Positions 9,047 to 16,580 are shown, counted from the stretch's first letter. The stretch: DNA of 34,694 nucleotides from Deltaproteobacteria bacterium (GCA_016186945.1 JACPKR010000062.1:1-34694), one strand, 5' to 3'. Translations and numbers: made by a program. Notes: generated from the sequence alone by a model not told the origin.

Positions 9047-9460
9047 ATGAGTTTGGAAACCCATATAGATTATCTGAAAAAAGCTCTCGAATATTTCGAA
9101 TACTCATTCGAGAAGGTTAAAACGCTACCTAAGCATGTAAAAGATTTAGACCACGAGTCGCTTGAAACCTGGAAGAGTTTTGCAGCGCGATTCGCGCGAG
9201 CGTCTGATCTCTTCCTAGGCAAGTATCTTCGAGGCAAGATACTTGAAAGTGACCCTGGGTTTCGAGGAAGTTTCCGTGACATGCTCAACCAAGGCGCCAA
9301 ATTAGGTTTTATAGAAGATGAAACCACGTGGCTGAAAATTAGAGAATTACGTAATACCGTGGCTCATGAGTATAACAACCAAGCATTTGACGACTACATT
9401 TCTTTCCTTCTTAAATACGCTCCTCATATTATTTCTATTAAGGAGCTTATCAAACGATGA
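9047..9460 (+). CDS. hepT: HepT-like HEPN ribonuclease toxin
   Basis: Toxin half of a HEPN/MNT toxin-antitoxin module, of the HI0074-type substrate-binding family. The 137-residue helical protein contains the catalytic RX4HXY motif intact: R102-NTVA-H107-E-Y109. In characterised HepT proteins R and H form the RNase site and the Tyr is the residue AMPylated by MntA. The ATG overlaps the TGA of a possible leader ORF, and its own ribosome-binding site is poorly spaced. mntA follows with a 4-bp ATGA overlap, the usual toxin-first order for this system. Toxicity is inferred from the family and motif. Confidence 0.88.
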   Translation: MSLETHIDYLKKALEYFEYSFEKVKTLPKHVKDLDHESLETWKSFAARFARASDLFLGKYLRGKILESDPGFRGSFRDMLNQGAKLGFIEDETTWLKIRELRNTVAHEYNNQAFDDYISFLLKYAPHIISIKELIKR

Positions 9461-9768
9461 GACTTAGCCAAGGGGAAATTGAAGGAATTATTAAAGCCTT
9501 TTCCAGTTTTGCAATGAAAGGGTGCTCACTTTATCTTTACGGAAGTCGTACAGACGAATCCCTGGGAGGGGGGGACATCGACCTTCACTTCGAAGTTCCT
9601 CATCACAAACTCTTCCACGCGAAAGATCAGTATCTCGATTTTCTTGTTGAGATGAAGGAGAACATCGGTGATCAAAAAATCGATCTTTTGATCAGTTCTC
9701 CTGAGATCGATGATGATGATTTTCTCAACCAGATAAGGCAAAAGCAGATTCTTATCAAAAGTTGGTAG
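9457..9768 (+). CDS. mntA: MntA-like minimal nucleotidyltransferase antitoxin
   Basis: Antitoxin half of the HepT/MntA pair. The 103-residue polymerase-beta-like nucleotidyltransferase has the motif G29-S30-x9-D40-x-D42 and a third acidic residue D76 in KIDLLI, so its metal site is complete. Known MntA enzymes transfer AMP groups from ATP onto the HepT tyrosine and so silence the RNase. It overlaps hepT by 4 bp (ATGA), implying coupled translation. It converges on map with only 44 bp between them and no obvious terminator hairpin. Confidence 0.88.
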   Translation: MRLSQGEIEGIIKAFSSFAMKGCSLYLYGSRTDESLGGGDIDLHFEVPHHKLFHAKDQYLDFLVEMKENIGDQKIDLLISSPEIDDDDFLNQIRQKQILIKSW

Positions 9769-9812
9769 CCGCAAGGTTGTGCCAGCCGGGGACTTATCCC
9801 TGAGAAACGAGA

Positions 9813-10565
9813 TCAAGGTAAAGTCAGGATATCCACACGGCCATCGTGCCGAATGGCGACTGTGTGTTCGAATTGTGCTGACAGCTTCCCGTCGATGGTG
9901 ACAGCTGTCCACCCGTCCTCGAGGATTTCACAACGCCAATCCCCTGCATTGATCATTGGTTCAATGGTAAACACCAAGCCGCGGGTTAACCTCAACCCTT
10001 TTCCCGCTGTTCCGTAGTGAGGAATCTGCGGGTCTTCATGGAATTCACGGCCTATGCCATGTCCGACAAACTCCCTCACAACCTGAAATCCCTGACCTTC
10101 TGCGTGGCGTTGAATGGCTGCACCAACGTCCCCCAAGCGGCATCCATCATGTACAGCCGCCAGCCCTAAATCAAGGCAGCGACGGGCACATTCCACCAAG
10201 CGCTTTGCAGAGGGGGACACGTTCCCCACGAGAAAGGTACGTGAAGAATCCCCATGAAACCCATCTACGATAGGCGTAACGTCAACATTAATGATGTCTC
10301 CATCCTTGAGAACGTCCTTCCTGCTGGGAATCCCATGGCACACCACCTCATTGACAGAAGTGCAGATCGACTTGGGAAACCCCTTATAGTGAAGAGGCGC
10401 AGAAATCGCTCCTCGCTTGCGCGTCATCTCTTCGACGAACACGTCGATGTCCTCTGTGCTAATGCCTGGTGCAATCATTTTCTCGACAGCCTCCATTAGC
10501 TCCCAAGCCAAAAGACCCGCTCGCTTCATCGCGTCGATTTCTTCTTCAGATTTAATAATAATCAA
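9813..10565 (-). CDS. map: Methionine aminopeptidase, type I
   Basis: Removes the initiator methionine from nascent proteins. The 250-residue protein has the five metal ligands of the pita-bread fold: Asp in INVDVTP, Asp in GDSSRTF, His in GHGIGREFHEDP, Glu in FTIEPMI and Glu in QFEHTVA. Translation starts at TTG 10565, giving the family-typical MIIIKSEEEID N-terminus. A strong AGGAGC lies about 6 nt upstream and no ATG gives a plausible start. The TTG overlaps the TGA of the solute-binding-protein gene (TTGA), so the genes are translationally coupled. It lacks the N-terminal zinc-finger or SH3-binding extension of some MetAPs. Confidence 0.96.
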   Translation of the reverse strand: MIIIKSEEEIDAMKRAGLLAWELMEAVEKMIAPGISTEDIDVFVEEMTRKRGAISAPLHYKGFPKSICTSVNEVVCHGIPSRKDVLKDGDIINVDVTPIVDGFHGDSSRTFLVGNVSPSAKRLVECARRCLDLGLAAVHDGCRLGDVGAAIQRHAEGQGFQVVREFVGHGIGREFHEDPQIPHYGTAGKGLRLTRGLVFTIEPMINAGDWRCEILEDGWTAVTIDGKLSAQFEHTVAIRHDGRVDILTLP

Positions 10566-12163
10566 ATCGTGCTCCTAAGTTGGGCGAGAAGTGCCAGAAA
10601 CCAGTCGGGATCCTTTTCTCGAATATCTGCGTTCCTCTTAATCATGCCTGGGAGTTCAAGGCAAGCCTTGTGATGAATAAGTACCGTCACAAGTTCCCGT
10701 TCCCCCAGCAAGTGGCTGATTTTCCGAAGCAGCGCAAAGTCCGGATGTGTCCGGGTGAGCGACGTTCGATAGTCCCTTAAAAGGCTGTCAAGCTGTCCTT
10801 GCTGAGGAGCGGCATCATTACCACCTATTATGCTCAGACCTTGGCTATGGAAGCGATCGAAAAGATCCATCTCGGGCCAGGGGAAAAAAACCCCTGTCAT
10901 CAAACCATCATATCCACCATCATTCATGGGAATTAGGCTTGCCGCTATACCCCTGGCCTTCAAACCGTCGAGGAGTACCTTTTCCACCAAGCCCATCTCG
11001 CCCCGTACCGAGCTAAATTTGAGAGCCTGATCCGGTTTCCAAGAGCCTGCCGGCCTCTTCTTGCGTCGGACGGCAGAGTAACCAGGGTGGCCCTCAGGAA
11101 TCAGAGAGCTAGAGGTGGTACCCCAATTACCGGCACCGCTCAGCAACAAAGTATCCCTCGGAAACGAGTCCGCAATCTCATTCCTAACATGAGGGTTCTG
11201 AAGCATCGGCTTTTTAAGATTCCAGATGACGACGCTCGCCATGGGTAACTTGATCAGCGCGGAACACTGACCCTCGTTGTGCGGATTCCGTTCTTCGGGC
11301 CTTGCTGACAATACATCAGCCATCGAAAATCGAAGGGCCTCTTTCACCTTGTGTGTCTGAGCTTGCTCGCTGTTCTGAAAAAGAAAGGAAGCCCGGGGGA
11401 TCCCATATTTTTCGTTGGGATTTAAACCAATTCCCCGTTCTGTAATGACGGGAACGTAACGACCCACGCATTCGAAGCCAAACTGTCCCTGTCTTTCCGT
11501 TCCCCGCACCCGCCATAGTGGGACACCATTCAAGACAAACGGGCCGAAGGGAGGAGCCTTGCCCCACACAACTTGAATGCTCTCCCCGTCCCTGCTTAGA
11601 TGAACAGGCCGTTCAGTCCAAAGTCCAGAGCCTTTTTCATTTATGATGTTGGGGAGTTCTTTCTTGAGAAATTCAAGAATTTGGACGGGAGTCACCTCCT
11701 CACCATTCCACCAAAAAATCCCCGACCGTAAAGTCAGATTCCAGACGTGCTGTTGTTCCTTCTTGACCTCATCGACGCTCTTGAAAATGAGAGGCTCAGA
11801 AGCTTCTCGCTCCAAATCCAGACGGGTCAAAGGAGGACAGATCATCCTACCCAGCACCGGATCATTACCCAGCCACAACACAGGTTGGGAAAAACCAAGG
11901 TGCGGTATCGGCCAATCAACAATTCCCACCTCATTGTCTGAGGCTGCAGAAGCAGACCCGGCAAGAATAAAAAGGAAGATTATATAGTATTTGGGAAAAA
12001 GAATTTTCGGAGAGGACCTTTTTTGAAAAAAAGTTCCCCTCCACACCTCCCCCCAAAAAACTTTAGATACTGAAGTTTTTGAAAAGGGGGTTGGGGAAAT
12101 AACTTTTTTCAAAAAGTTTGTCCCCAAATTGATTATCTTGAACACTATAGAATACAAAGGCAT
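10562..12163 (-). CDS. Family 5 extracellular solute-binding protein, 5' end rebuilt by repeat B2
   Basis: Periplasmic binding protein of the oligopeptide/dipeptide ABC-importer type. Recognisable segments are VWNLTLRSGIFWWNGEEVTP and VVIWNLKKPMLQNPHVRNEIADSFPRD, matching family 5 hallmarks. A hydrophobic core IIFLFILAGSASA with a likely cut after ASA begins only about 60 codons after the ATG at 12163. The 53 codons before it are family B repeat, read in its open frame. Either the protein starts at ATG 12163 (1 nt after the kinase stop) with a repeat-encoded leader, or at an internal GTG such as 12046. The latter would give a basic n-region (WRGTFFQKRSSPK) ahead of the hydrophobic core. No permease or ATPase gene is nearby, so this is an orphan binding protein. 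Confidence 0.8.
   Translation of the reverse strand: MPLYSIVFKIINLGTNFLKKVISPTPFSKTSVSKVFWGEVWRGTFFQKRSSPKILFPKYYIIFLFILAGSASAASDNEVGIVDWPIPHLGFSQPVLWLGNDPVLGRMICPPLTRLDLEREASEPLIFKSVDEVKKEQQHVWNLTLRSGIFWWNGEEVTPVQILEFLKKELPNIINEKGSGLWTERPVHLSRDGESIQVVWGKAPPFGPFVLNGVPLWRVRGTERQGQFGFECVGRYVPVITERGIGLNPNEKYGIPRASFLFQNSEQAQTHKVKEALRFSMADVLSARPEERNPHNEGQCSALIKLPMASVVIWNLKKPMLQNPHVRNEIADSFPRDTLLLSGAGNWGTTSSSLIPEGHPGYSAVRRKKRPAGSWKPDQALKFSSVRGEMGLVEKVLLDGLKARGIAASLIPMNDGGYDGLMTGVFFPWPEMDLFDRFHSQGLSIIGGNDAAPQQGQLDSLLRDYRTSLTRTHPDFALLRKISHLLGERELVTVLIHHKACLELPGMIKRNADIREKDPDWFLALLAQLRSTI
11987..12145 (-). repeat. Family B element, full copy B2 (159 bp), inside the solute-binding-protein 5' region
   Basis: Read on the minus strand the core runs from GTGTTCAAGATAATC to CCCAAATAC, flanked by CTATA before and TATATA after. 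It is exactly 159 bp and open in the frame that continues into the signal peptide of the solute-binding protein. Internal structure: a hairpin AACTTTTT/AAAAAGTT closed by GGGGA/TCCCC, then AAAAACTTCA/TAAAGTTTTT with one mismatch, then a third imperfect hairpin. Together with B3 it flanks the GHMP kinase in inverted orientation. Confidence 0.92.
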
Positions 12164-12164
12164 G

Positions 12165-13199
12165 CTAGACGCCCACCATTTTGCAGATTTGAAACCCTTC
12201 TCGTGCAACGTTCGCATCCAGCACCCGACCTCCACCGTTTGTCAAAGTTTCTGCAAGTTTCTGGCGTCTGTCAGGTGAAGTCAGGAAAAGCATCGCTCCC
12301 CCGCCCCCCGCACCGCAAACACGGCTGAGCCGAGCACCAGCCGAACATGCAAGCTCCTGGAGTTTCCTCGTCACCCTAGTTTCAATCCCAGGCCAGAGCT
12401 GTTTCCGAAGTTCCCACTCCCGCAAAGAGTGAGCAAGGAAAGCATCCCCATCCCCCGACAACACGGACTCTGCCGCAGCCTGCGCTTCTTCTCCCATTGA
12501 GGAAAGACGTCCTATCGTCTCTTGATCTCCTTCAAACGCCCGCTTGTAAATTTCCCAATTGTTAACCGCCGACACGCGCGACTGCCCACTGTAACAGACC
12601 AAGAGCTGCTCGGCGATCCCGTCTAAAATTTGGCCTCGCAAGGTTGTGACCTCTGGCCCCTTCAAAGGATAGCGAATCACATTAAGCCCCCCCCGCTGCG
12701 CACCCCAATGATCCTGCACACCCGTGGGTGTTTTCAAAAGCTTGGCTTCAACATTGCCCGCCAGACGTACCAGAACGTCCTCCGGTAGGCGAGCTTCCCC
12801 GATCACTCGCACACGCAACTCATTGAGTGCCCCTACCAGCGTGACCGCGAGAGTTGAACTTCCTCCTAGGCCCGCACCAGCAGGAGAGAGCGCATTGGTT
12901 TTAATGGTGAGGGGCGGCCAGTCCTCGCGCCACAATGCAGAAAGTACCAAGCCCGGCAGTGCCAAATCCTTATTGGCACAAACATACTGAAACGTACCGC
13001 AGGCTATTTTGTTTTGATCAGTGCTTTCCAAATGATACTCTTTAGTCTCAGAAGATCGGATGGAAACACTTGCAAATAGATCGATGCCGATGTTGATAGT
13101 TGCCGTCGCATCCAGAATGTAATGCAACGGCCATAAATCCAGAGTTCCTCCCGCAAGGTCAACTCGGGTAGGCGCACGCGCTACGATAGAAAACATCAT
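12165..13199 (-). CDS. GHMP-family sugar kinase (heptose/fucose-kinase-like)
   Basis: Cytoplasmic small-molecule kinase of 344 residues. Motif 1 is RAPTRVDLAGGTLD (8-21), which resembles HddA-type heptose-7-phosphate and galactokinase-like kinases. The phosphate-binding motif is SPAGAGLGGSSTLA (105-118), and motif 3 is VCGAGGGGAMLF near the C-terminus. The start is ATG 13199 or the adjacent ATG 13196; GGGAG upstream is better spaced for the second. The stop TAG is followed after one base by the ATG of the next gene. Family B copies lie on both sides in inverted orientation. The substrate is uncertain; a sugar phosphate is likely, and no lipopolysaccharide genes are adjacent to support heptose. 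Confidence 0.85.
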   Translation of the reverse strand: MMFSIVARAPTRVDLAGGTLDLWPLHYILDATATINIGIDLFASVSIRSSETKEYHLESTDQNKIACGTFQYVCANKDLALPGLVLSALWREDWPPLTIKTNALSPAGAGLGGSSTLAVTLVGALNELRVRVIGEARLPEDVLVRLAGNVEAKLLKTPTGVQDHWGAQRGGLNVIRYPLKGPEVTTLRGQILDGIAEQLLVCYSGQSRVSAVNNWEIYKRAFEGDQETIGRLSSMGEEAQAAAESVLSGDGDAFLAHSLREWELRKQLWPGIETRVTRKLQELACSAGARLSRVCGAGGGGAMLFLTSPDRRQKLAETLTNGGGRVLDANVAREGFQICKMVGV

Positions 13200-13221
13200 G
13201 AACTCCCGTATTCTTTATATA

Positions 13222-13380
13222 GTGTTCAAGATAATCAATTTGGGGACAAACTTTTTGAAAAAAGTTATTTCCCCAACCCCCTTTTCAAAAACTTCAGTAT
13301 TTGAAGTTTTTTGGGGGGAGGCGTGGAGGGGAACTTTTTTTCAAAAAAGGTCCTCTGCACAAATTCTTTTTCCCAAATAC
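13222..13380 (+). repeat. Family B element, full copy B3 (159 bp)
   Basis: Core GTGTTCAAGATAATC to CCCAAATAC, exactly 159 bp, flanked by TATATA on the left and TATAG on the right. The middle hairpin pairs AAAAACTTCA with TGAAGTTTTT perfectly around GTATT. It fills the divergent gap between the GHMP kinase (ATG at 13199) and the unknown gene at 13395, so any promoter for either must lie in or overlap the repeat. The 53-codon frame is open throughout and continues beyond it. Confidence 0.93.
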
Positions 13381-13394
13381 TATAGGTCCGAAAG

Positions 13395-13907
13395 ATGGCA
13401 AAACGTTTGTCTTCACAGAAACGACGGGTCTGTTACGTTAACCCTGACCCAAAAACTTTAGATGCAGATCTTGCTTTTTTTGAAAAACGGCTCAAACTGC
13501 TTGGTCAACTCGAACTCGCCACGGTTCCTTCCATCGAAAGCCCGAATTTTCTCCCCTGCGATCTTCTCGTATTAAATGCTTCGCATATTCCCACGGAAGC
13601 ATTTCCCAAGTGGCTTCTGGGCCTATCTCATAAAATCTTAAGGCAAAAAAACATCCCTGTACCAGCTCTAATATTCGCGCCCCTGGATTTTTCGCGGCTC
13701 AACGAGATGGCGGAGGCTGCCTACCAGATGAACTGGTACTTCGACATCATCCACCCCCAACACATGGAGTCACTGCCCATTCGTGTCGCCAACCTCCTCC
13801 GCATCCATGATCATCTCCACGAATTGCAGCGTTACGAAGACGAAGTAAAAACACTCCAAAAAAAGGTGGAAGATATCGAGCACCGCCTCCAAGGGCTGAA
13901 GCCATGA
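13395..13907 (+). CDS. Unknown cytoplasmic protein with C-terminal coiled coil
   Basis: A 170-residue protein I cannot assign with confidence. Residues about 10-130 alternate hydrophobic strands and helices (CDLLVLNASHIP, PVPALIFAPLDF, YFDIIHP) in a way reminiscent of a response-regulator receiver fold. There is no clear phospho-acceptor Asp set. Residues 137-168 (HDHLHELQRYEDEVKTLQKK and beyond) form a heptad-rich coiled coil, suggesting an oligomer or partner-binding tail. The ATG at 13395 follows a GAAAG site and lies 9 bp after repeat B3. It overlaps the next gene by 4 bp (ATGA), so they form an operon. Confidence 0.7.
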   Translation: MAKRLSSQKRRVCYVNPDPKTLDADLAFFEKRLKLLGQLELATVPSIESPNFLPCDLLVLNASHIPTEAFPKWLLGLSHKILRQKNIPVPALIFAPLDFSRLNEMAEAAYQMNWYFDIIHPQHMESLPIRVANLLRIHDHLHELQRYEDEVKTLQKKVEDIEHRLQGLKP

Positions 13908-14194
13908 GCATTCTTGAGCTAACAACCCTGTCTCCTCAAGAAACTATCCTCCACTACGTCATGGAATGTCGGAACGATGAGACAACACTGCCCTACACAG
14001 ACCTTGAACTCATAGAATGCTGGCTGGAAGCAATAGAAAAAGATGGAGACGCTTTGCTTCTAATCTTGTCTGATATTTTACCCGAGTATTTCGCGAAGAA
14101 AAAGAGAGCACGCTCCTTGCGGGGACTGAAACTAAAAGTACTAAAGAAAATCCGAGAATACAAAAACCACAATAGTTCAGTCGTCTCCTACTGA
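13904..14194 (+). CDS. Small unknown protein, operon partner of the coiled-coil gene
   Basis: A 96-residue, mostly helical, acidic-then-basic protein. The first 60 residues are acidic (CRNDETTLPYTDLELIECW) and the end is basic (KKKRARSLRGLKLKVLKKIR). No signal peptide, membrane segment or recognised motif. It overlaps the upstream gene by ATGA, so the two products are probably made together and may interact. It abuts the stop of the convergent carboxymuconolactone-decarboxylase-like gene with no gap. Confidence 0.65.
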   Translation: MSILELTTLSPQETILHYVMECRNDETTLPYTDLELIECWLEAIEKDGDALLLILSDILPEYFAKKKRARSLRGLKLKVLKKIREYKNHNSSVVSY

Positions 14195-14596
14195 CTATTC
14201 GCTCTTGGTCAGTTCCCGCAAAACTCCAAATGCTTCCACAATGGATGGAAAGCCCACATAGGCGATAAGGAAGAGGAGAAGCTCCCCTATTTCCTCCTTC
14301 TTCCAACCGACGTTGATCATACCTTCCAAATGTGACTTCAAAGGAAGGCCAGTATTCCCCTGTCCCACCAAACACGACACCGCCGCCAACTCTCTCCACT
14401 TGTCGGCAAATCCCCCCCGCGCATACAAGTCACCATAAGCAAAACCCAAAACATAATGCGCAAGATCGGGAGAGACTGACTCCAGCTTGGCTAACACTCT
14501 TTCAGCCGACGGACCTAGAATTTCACTGAAACGCTGCCGTCCCACAGTTTTCTTTTCCACAATTTCCTCTTCCATATGAAAAAATTTCGTCCCCAT
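14195..14596 (-). CDS. Carboxymuconolactone decarboxylase (CMD/AhpD-fold) family protein
   Basis: A 133-residue helical protein of the CMD superfamily. The core region DKWRELAAVSCLVGQGNTG...LKSHLEGMINVGWKKEEIGELLLFLIAYVGFPSIVEAF matches the family pattern of a substrate/cofactor-contacting His and the GxSxxEI-like WKKEEIGE. The CxxC of peroxidatic AhpD proteins is absent, with a single Cys at the usual helix, so AhpD-like redox activity is unlikely. The start is uncertain: ATG 14596 (chosen; AAGAGA upstream), 14575 (the family-typical length) or 14656. It is divergent from thioredoxin. The reaction is unknown. Confidence 0.8.
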   Translation of the reverse strand: MGTKFFHMEEEIVEKKTVGRQRFSEILGPSAERVLAKLESVSPDLAHYVLGFAYGDLYARGGFADKWRELAAVSCLVGQGNTGLPLKSHLEGMINVGWKKEEIGELLLFLIAYVGFPSIVEAFGVLRELTKSE

Positions 14597-14678
14597 TTTT
14601 CTCTTCTTGCGAGACTTGTCAAACCCAAAAAAGAGGATTACCCTCAATGTTTTCATTTGAGCTTCAGGGAGTGAAGAT

Positions 14679-15008
14679 ATGAACGAACATATGATTATCG
14701 TCGACGACAATAATTTTAGCGAAAAAGTGCTAAAGGCAAGCACACCCGTACTTGTAGACTTCTGGGCCCCGTGGTGTGGCCCCTGCCTCGCCATCGCTCC
14801 CACATTGGAAGAACTCGCCAAAGATTTTAAAGGGCGACTGATCATTGCCAAAATGAATGTCGATGAGAATGCAAATACACCTGTCACCTACGGCGTTCGC
14901 TCAATTCCTTACATGGTTGTCTTCAAAGATGGAAAAGTCGTTGACTCAATTGTTGGAGCCGTCCCCAAAGCAAAACTTGTCGACATGCTTAACCGAACGA
15001 TCCATTAA
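14679..15008 (+). CDS. trxA: Thioredoxin
   Basis: Cytoplasmic protein-disulfide reductant of 109 residues, the standard thioredoxin size. The active site is W32-C33-G-P-C36 within LVDFWAPWCGPC, and the cis-proline loop is SIPYMVVF. GGGAG lies 8 nt before the ATG. The next gene, rnhB, begins within or right after the trxA 3' end in another frame, so they are cotranscribed. No thioredoxin reductase is in the window. Confidence 0.95.
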   Translation: MNEHMIIVDDNNFSEKVLKASTPVLVDFWAPWCGPCLAIAPTLEELAKDFKGRLIIAKMNVDENANTPVTYGVRSIPYMVVFKDGKVVDSIVGAVPKAKLVDMLNRTIH

Positions 15009-15645
15009 CTATAAAAAAGCAGAAAAAGAACTTTTCCATCAAAAAATATGGGTTGCCGGCATTGATGAGGTTGGGCGTGGAGCACTGGCTGGGCCTGTAT
15101 ACGCGGGAGCGTCCATCCTCGACTTCAACAAGCTAGATGCTCTGAAAAAAAATGAACGCTCCCTCATCCGAGATTCAAAAACTCTTTCGCATGCCCAACG
15201 ACAAAAAGCGGTTTGCCTGATCGAAACGATCGCCTTGGATCACTCCGTTGCCCACGCCTCCTCTTTGGAAATAGAAACGCTCGGCATTGTTGGAGCCACG
15301 TTCCTTGCCATGCACCGTGCATTAGAAAAACTGAGTCATGCCTTTCACGTCCTTTTCATAGACGGAAAATTTCCCCTCCCTGAGTTTCATGGGGAGCAGA
15401 AGGCAATCATCGGTGGAGACAATGCTACCTACTCTATAGCTGCTGCCTCCATCCTGGCGAAGGAAGCACGTGACGCTTTCATGCGCGAACAGTCTTCCCT
15501 CTACCCCCACTACCACTTCCACGCTAACGTAGGTTACGGTACTCGCCAGCACTTGGATGCCATAAGCGAACAAGGCGCTTGCCCCCTTCACCGCAAAAAC
15601 TTCTCCCCGTTTACAGGCGCTCAAAACTCTTTGTTCGGGGACTGA
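14977..15645 (+). CDS. rnhB: Ribonuclease HII
   Basis: Endonuclease that nicks the RNA strand of RNA-DNA hybrids and removes misincorporated ribonucleotides. The catalytic acids are visible: Asp-Glu in VAGIDEVGRGALAGPV, Asp in LFIDGKFPLP and Asp in GGDNATYSIAAASILAKEARD. The C-terminus YGTRQHLDAISEQGACPLHRKNF is typical. The start is problematic: the frame has no ATG near the expected N-terminus. I chose TTG 14977, which overlaps the end of trxA by 32 bp; an ATT at 15004 would fit the family length better. Translation may depend on coupling to trxA. Confidence 0.92.
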   Translation: MSTCLTERSINYKKAEKELFHQKIWVAGIDEVGRGALAGPVYAGASILDFNKLDALKKNERSLIRDSKTLSHAQRQKAVCLIETIALDHSVAHASSLEIETLGIVGATFLAMHRALEKLSHAFHVLFIDGKFPLPEFHGEQKAIIGGDNATYSIAAASILAKEARDAFMREQSSLYPHYHFHANVGYGTRQHLDAISEQGACPLHRKNFSPFTGAQNSLFGD

Positions 15646-15708
15646 AATGTCAGTGCCATGACAGACCTCTGTGTAGGAAGCTTGGCGATGGGATCAGACG
15701 GAGAGGCG

Positions 15709-16059
15709 ATGCAAAAAGGAAGTGGGGCAGAAGAATTTGTCGCACGTGCCTTGAAAGCAAAAGGGTGGAAGGTGCTTGCCCGCAATTTCCGCAGAGTCGG
15801 AACAGAAATTGACATCATCGCCCACAAGGGACGAACTTTGATTTTCGTGGAAGTGAAGGAAAGACAGTCCTTTCCCTGCACGGGACGAGACCTGGAGCAG
15901 CTTCTTCCTTCTCGAAAGCGCCACGCTCTTCAGAGAGGAGCGGTCTGCTTCCTAAGCTGGGATCGAAGCCTCCCCACGTGGGACTACAGTCGCCTTGACC
16001 TCGCCATCGTAAGCCGGGCAAAAGGACAGAGAGTCATCCGTTACTGGGTCGGGGTTTAA
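15709..16059 (+). CDS. YraN/UPF0102 family endonuclease-like protein
   Basis: A 116-residue protein of the UPF0102 family, with a restriction-endonuclease-like fold. Conserved features are GAEEFVARALKAKGWKVLARNFR, the GTEIDIIA strand and the FVEVKER strand, which form the E-x-D-EVK nuclease signature. Biological function is unproven in the family. ATG 15709 was chosen for its GGAGAGG site and family-typical length; ATG 15688 and 15658 are alternatives. It follows rnhB and converges with rplS, the stops being only 2 bp apart. rplS, rnhB and yraN are neighbours in many bacteria, which supports the identification. Confidence 0.88.
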   Translation: MQKGSGAEEFVARALKAKGWKVLARNFRRVGTEIDIIAHKGRTLIFVEVKERQSFPCTGRDLEQLLPSRKRHALQRGAVCFLSWDRSLPTWDYSRLDLAIVSRAKGQRVIRYWVGV

Positions 16060-16061
16060 GC

Positions 16062-16487
16062 TTACTCGGCAGGCTGCTGAGGAGCTGTTTCCATGACCGC
16101 AGCATCGGGAAGTCTACGTTTTCGAATCCTGGCGGCTTTACCCAGTAAATTGCGGAGGTAGTAAAGCCGGGCACGTCGCACGACGCCGGCGGCAACTAGC
16201 TCGACTTTTTCAATGTAAGGAGAATTGAGGGGGAAAACCCTCTCTACACCCACGCTGTTGGCCCCGATTTTACGAACTGTAAAGGTAGAAGCCCCTGCAC
16301 TTCCCTTACGGAAACGGATGCAGACACCTTCAAATAGCTGGATGCGGAATTTTTTCTCGCCCCCCTCTACTTTCGCACCCTCTTCGACTTTGTAATGGAC
16401 ACGTACGGTGTCGCCAGGTCGGAAGGCTGGGTGAACTTTGTTTTGAGGGAACACGCGGGTTTCAAAAGATCTTATTAACTTGTTCAT
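16062..16487 (-). CDS. rplS: 50S ribosomal protein L19
   Basis: Ribosomal protein at the 30S-50S interface. The 141-residue protein has the L19 landmarks [51 protein letters not shown] and [23 protein letters not shown]-terminal extension of about 18 residues ([16 protein letters not shown]) is longer than the usual 115-residue protein. The usual rpsP-rimM-trmD neighbours are missing: the gene stands alone, convergent with the yraN homologue and divergent from mqnC across a family A element. Confidence 0.96.
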   Translation of the reverse strand: MNKLIRSFETRVFPQNKVHPAFRPGDTVRVHYKVEEGAKVEGGEKKFRIQLFEGVCIRFRKGSAGASTFTVRKIGANSVGVERVFPLNSPYIEKVELVAAGVVRRARLYYLRNLLGKAARIRKRRLPDAAVMETAPQQPAE

Positions 16488-16531
16488 AACCTGTATTTTT
16501 CATAAAGTTCGCAGAATGATAAGGATTTCCC

Positions 16532-16560
16532 TAGATATCCTATCCCCCTTCGACCGTCAA
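16532..16560 (-). promoter_or_regulatory. Possible promoter for rplS
   Basis: On the minus strand TTGACG (16560-16555) is followed after 17 bp by TATCTA (16537-16532), 45 bp before the rplS start. The -35 is good and the -10 is weak (3 of 6). It lies just outside family A element A2. Confidence 0.3.
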
Positions 16561-16580
16561 GGCTTCATTTAGGGGCAATC

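Noticed and set aside
8514-9107. Long minus-strand frame antisense to the end of hutU
   Set aside because: Half of it overlaps the well-supported hutU gene and the rest is Ala/Pro-rich low complexity; no start site or family match.
13222-13380. 53-codon open frame of family B as a small protein gene
   Set aside because: Copies differ mostly by amino-acid-changing substitutions, start in different contexts and lack a consistent start and stop; reported as a repeat property instead.
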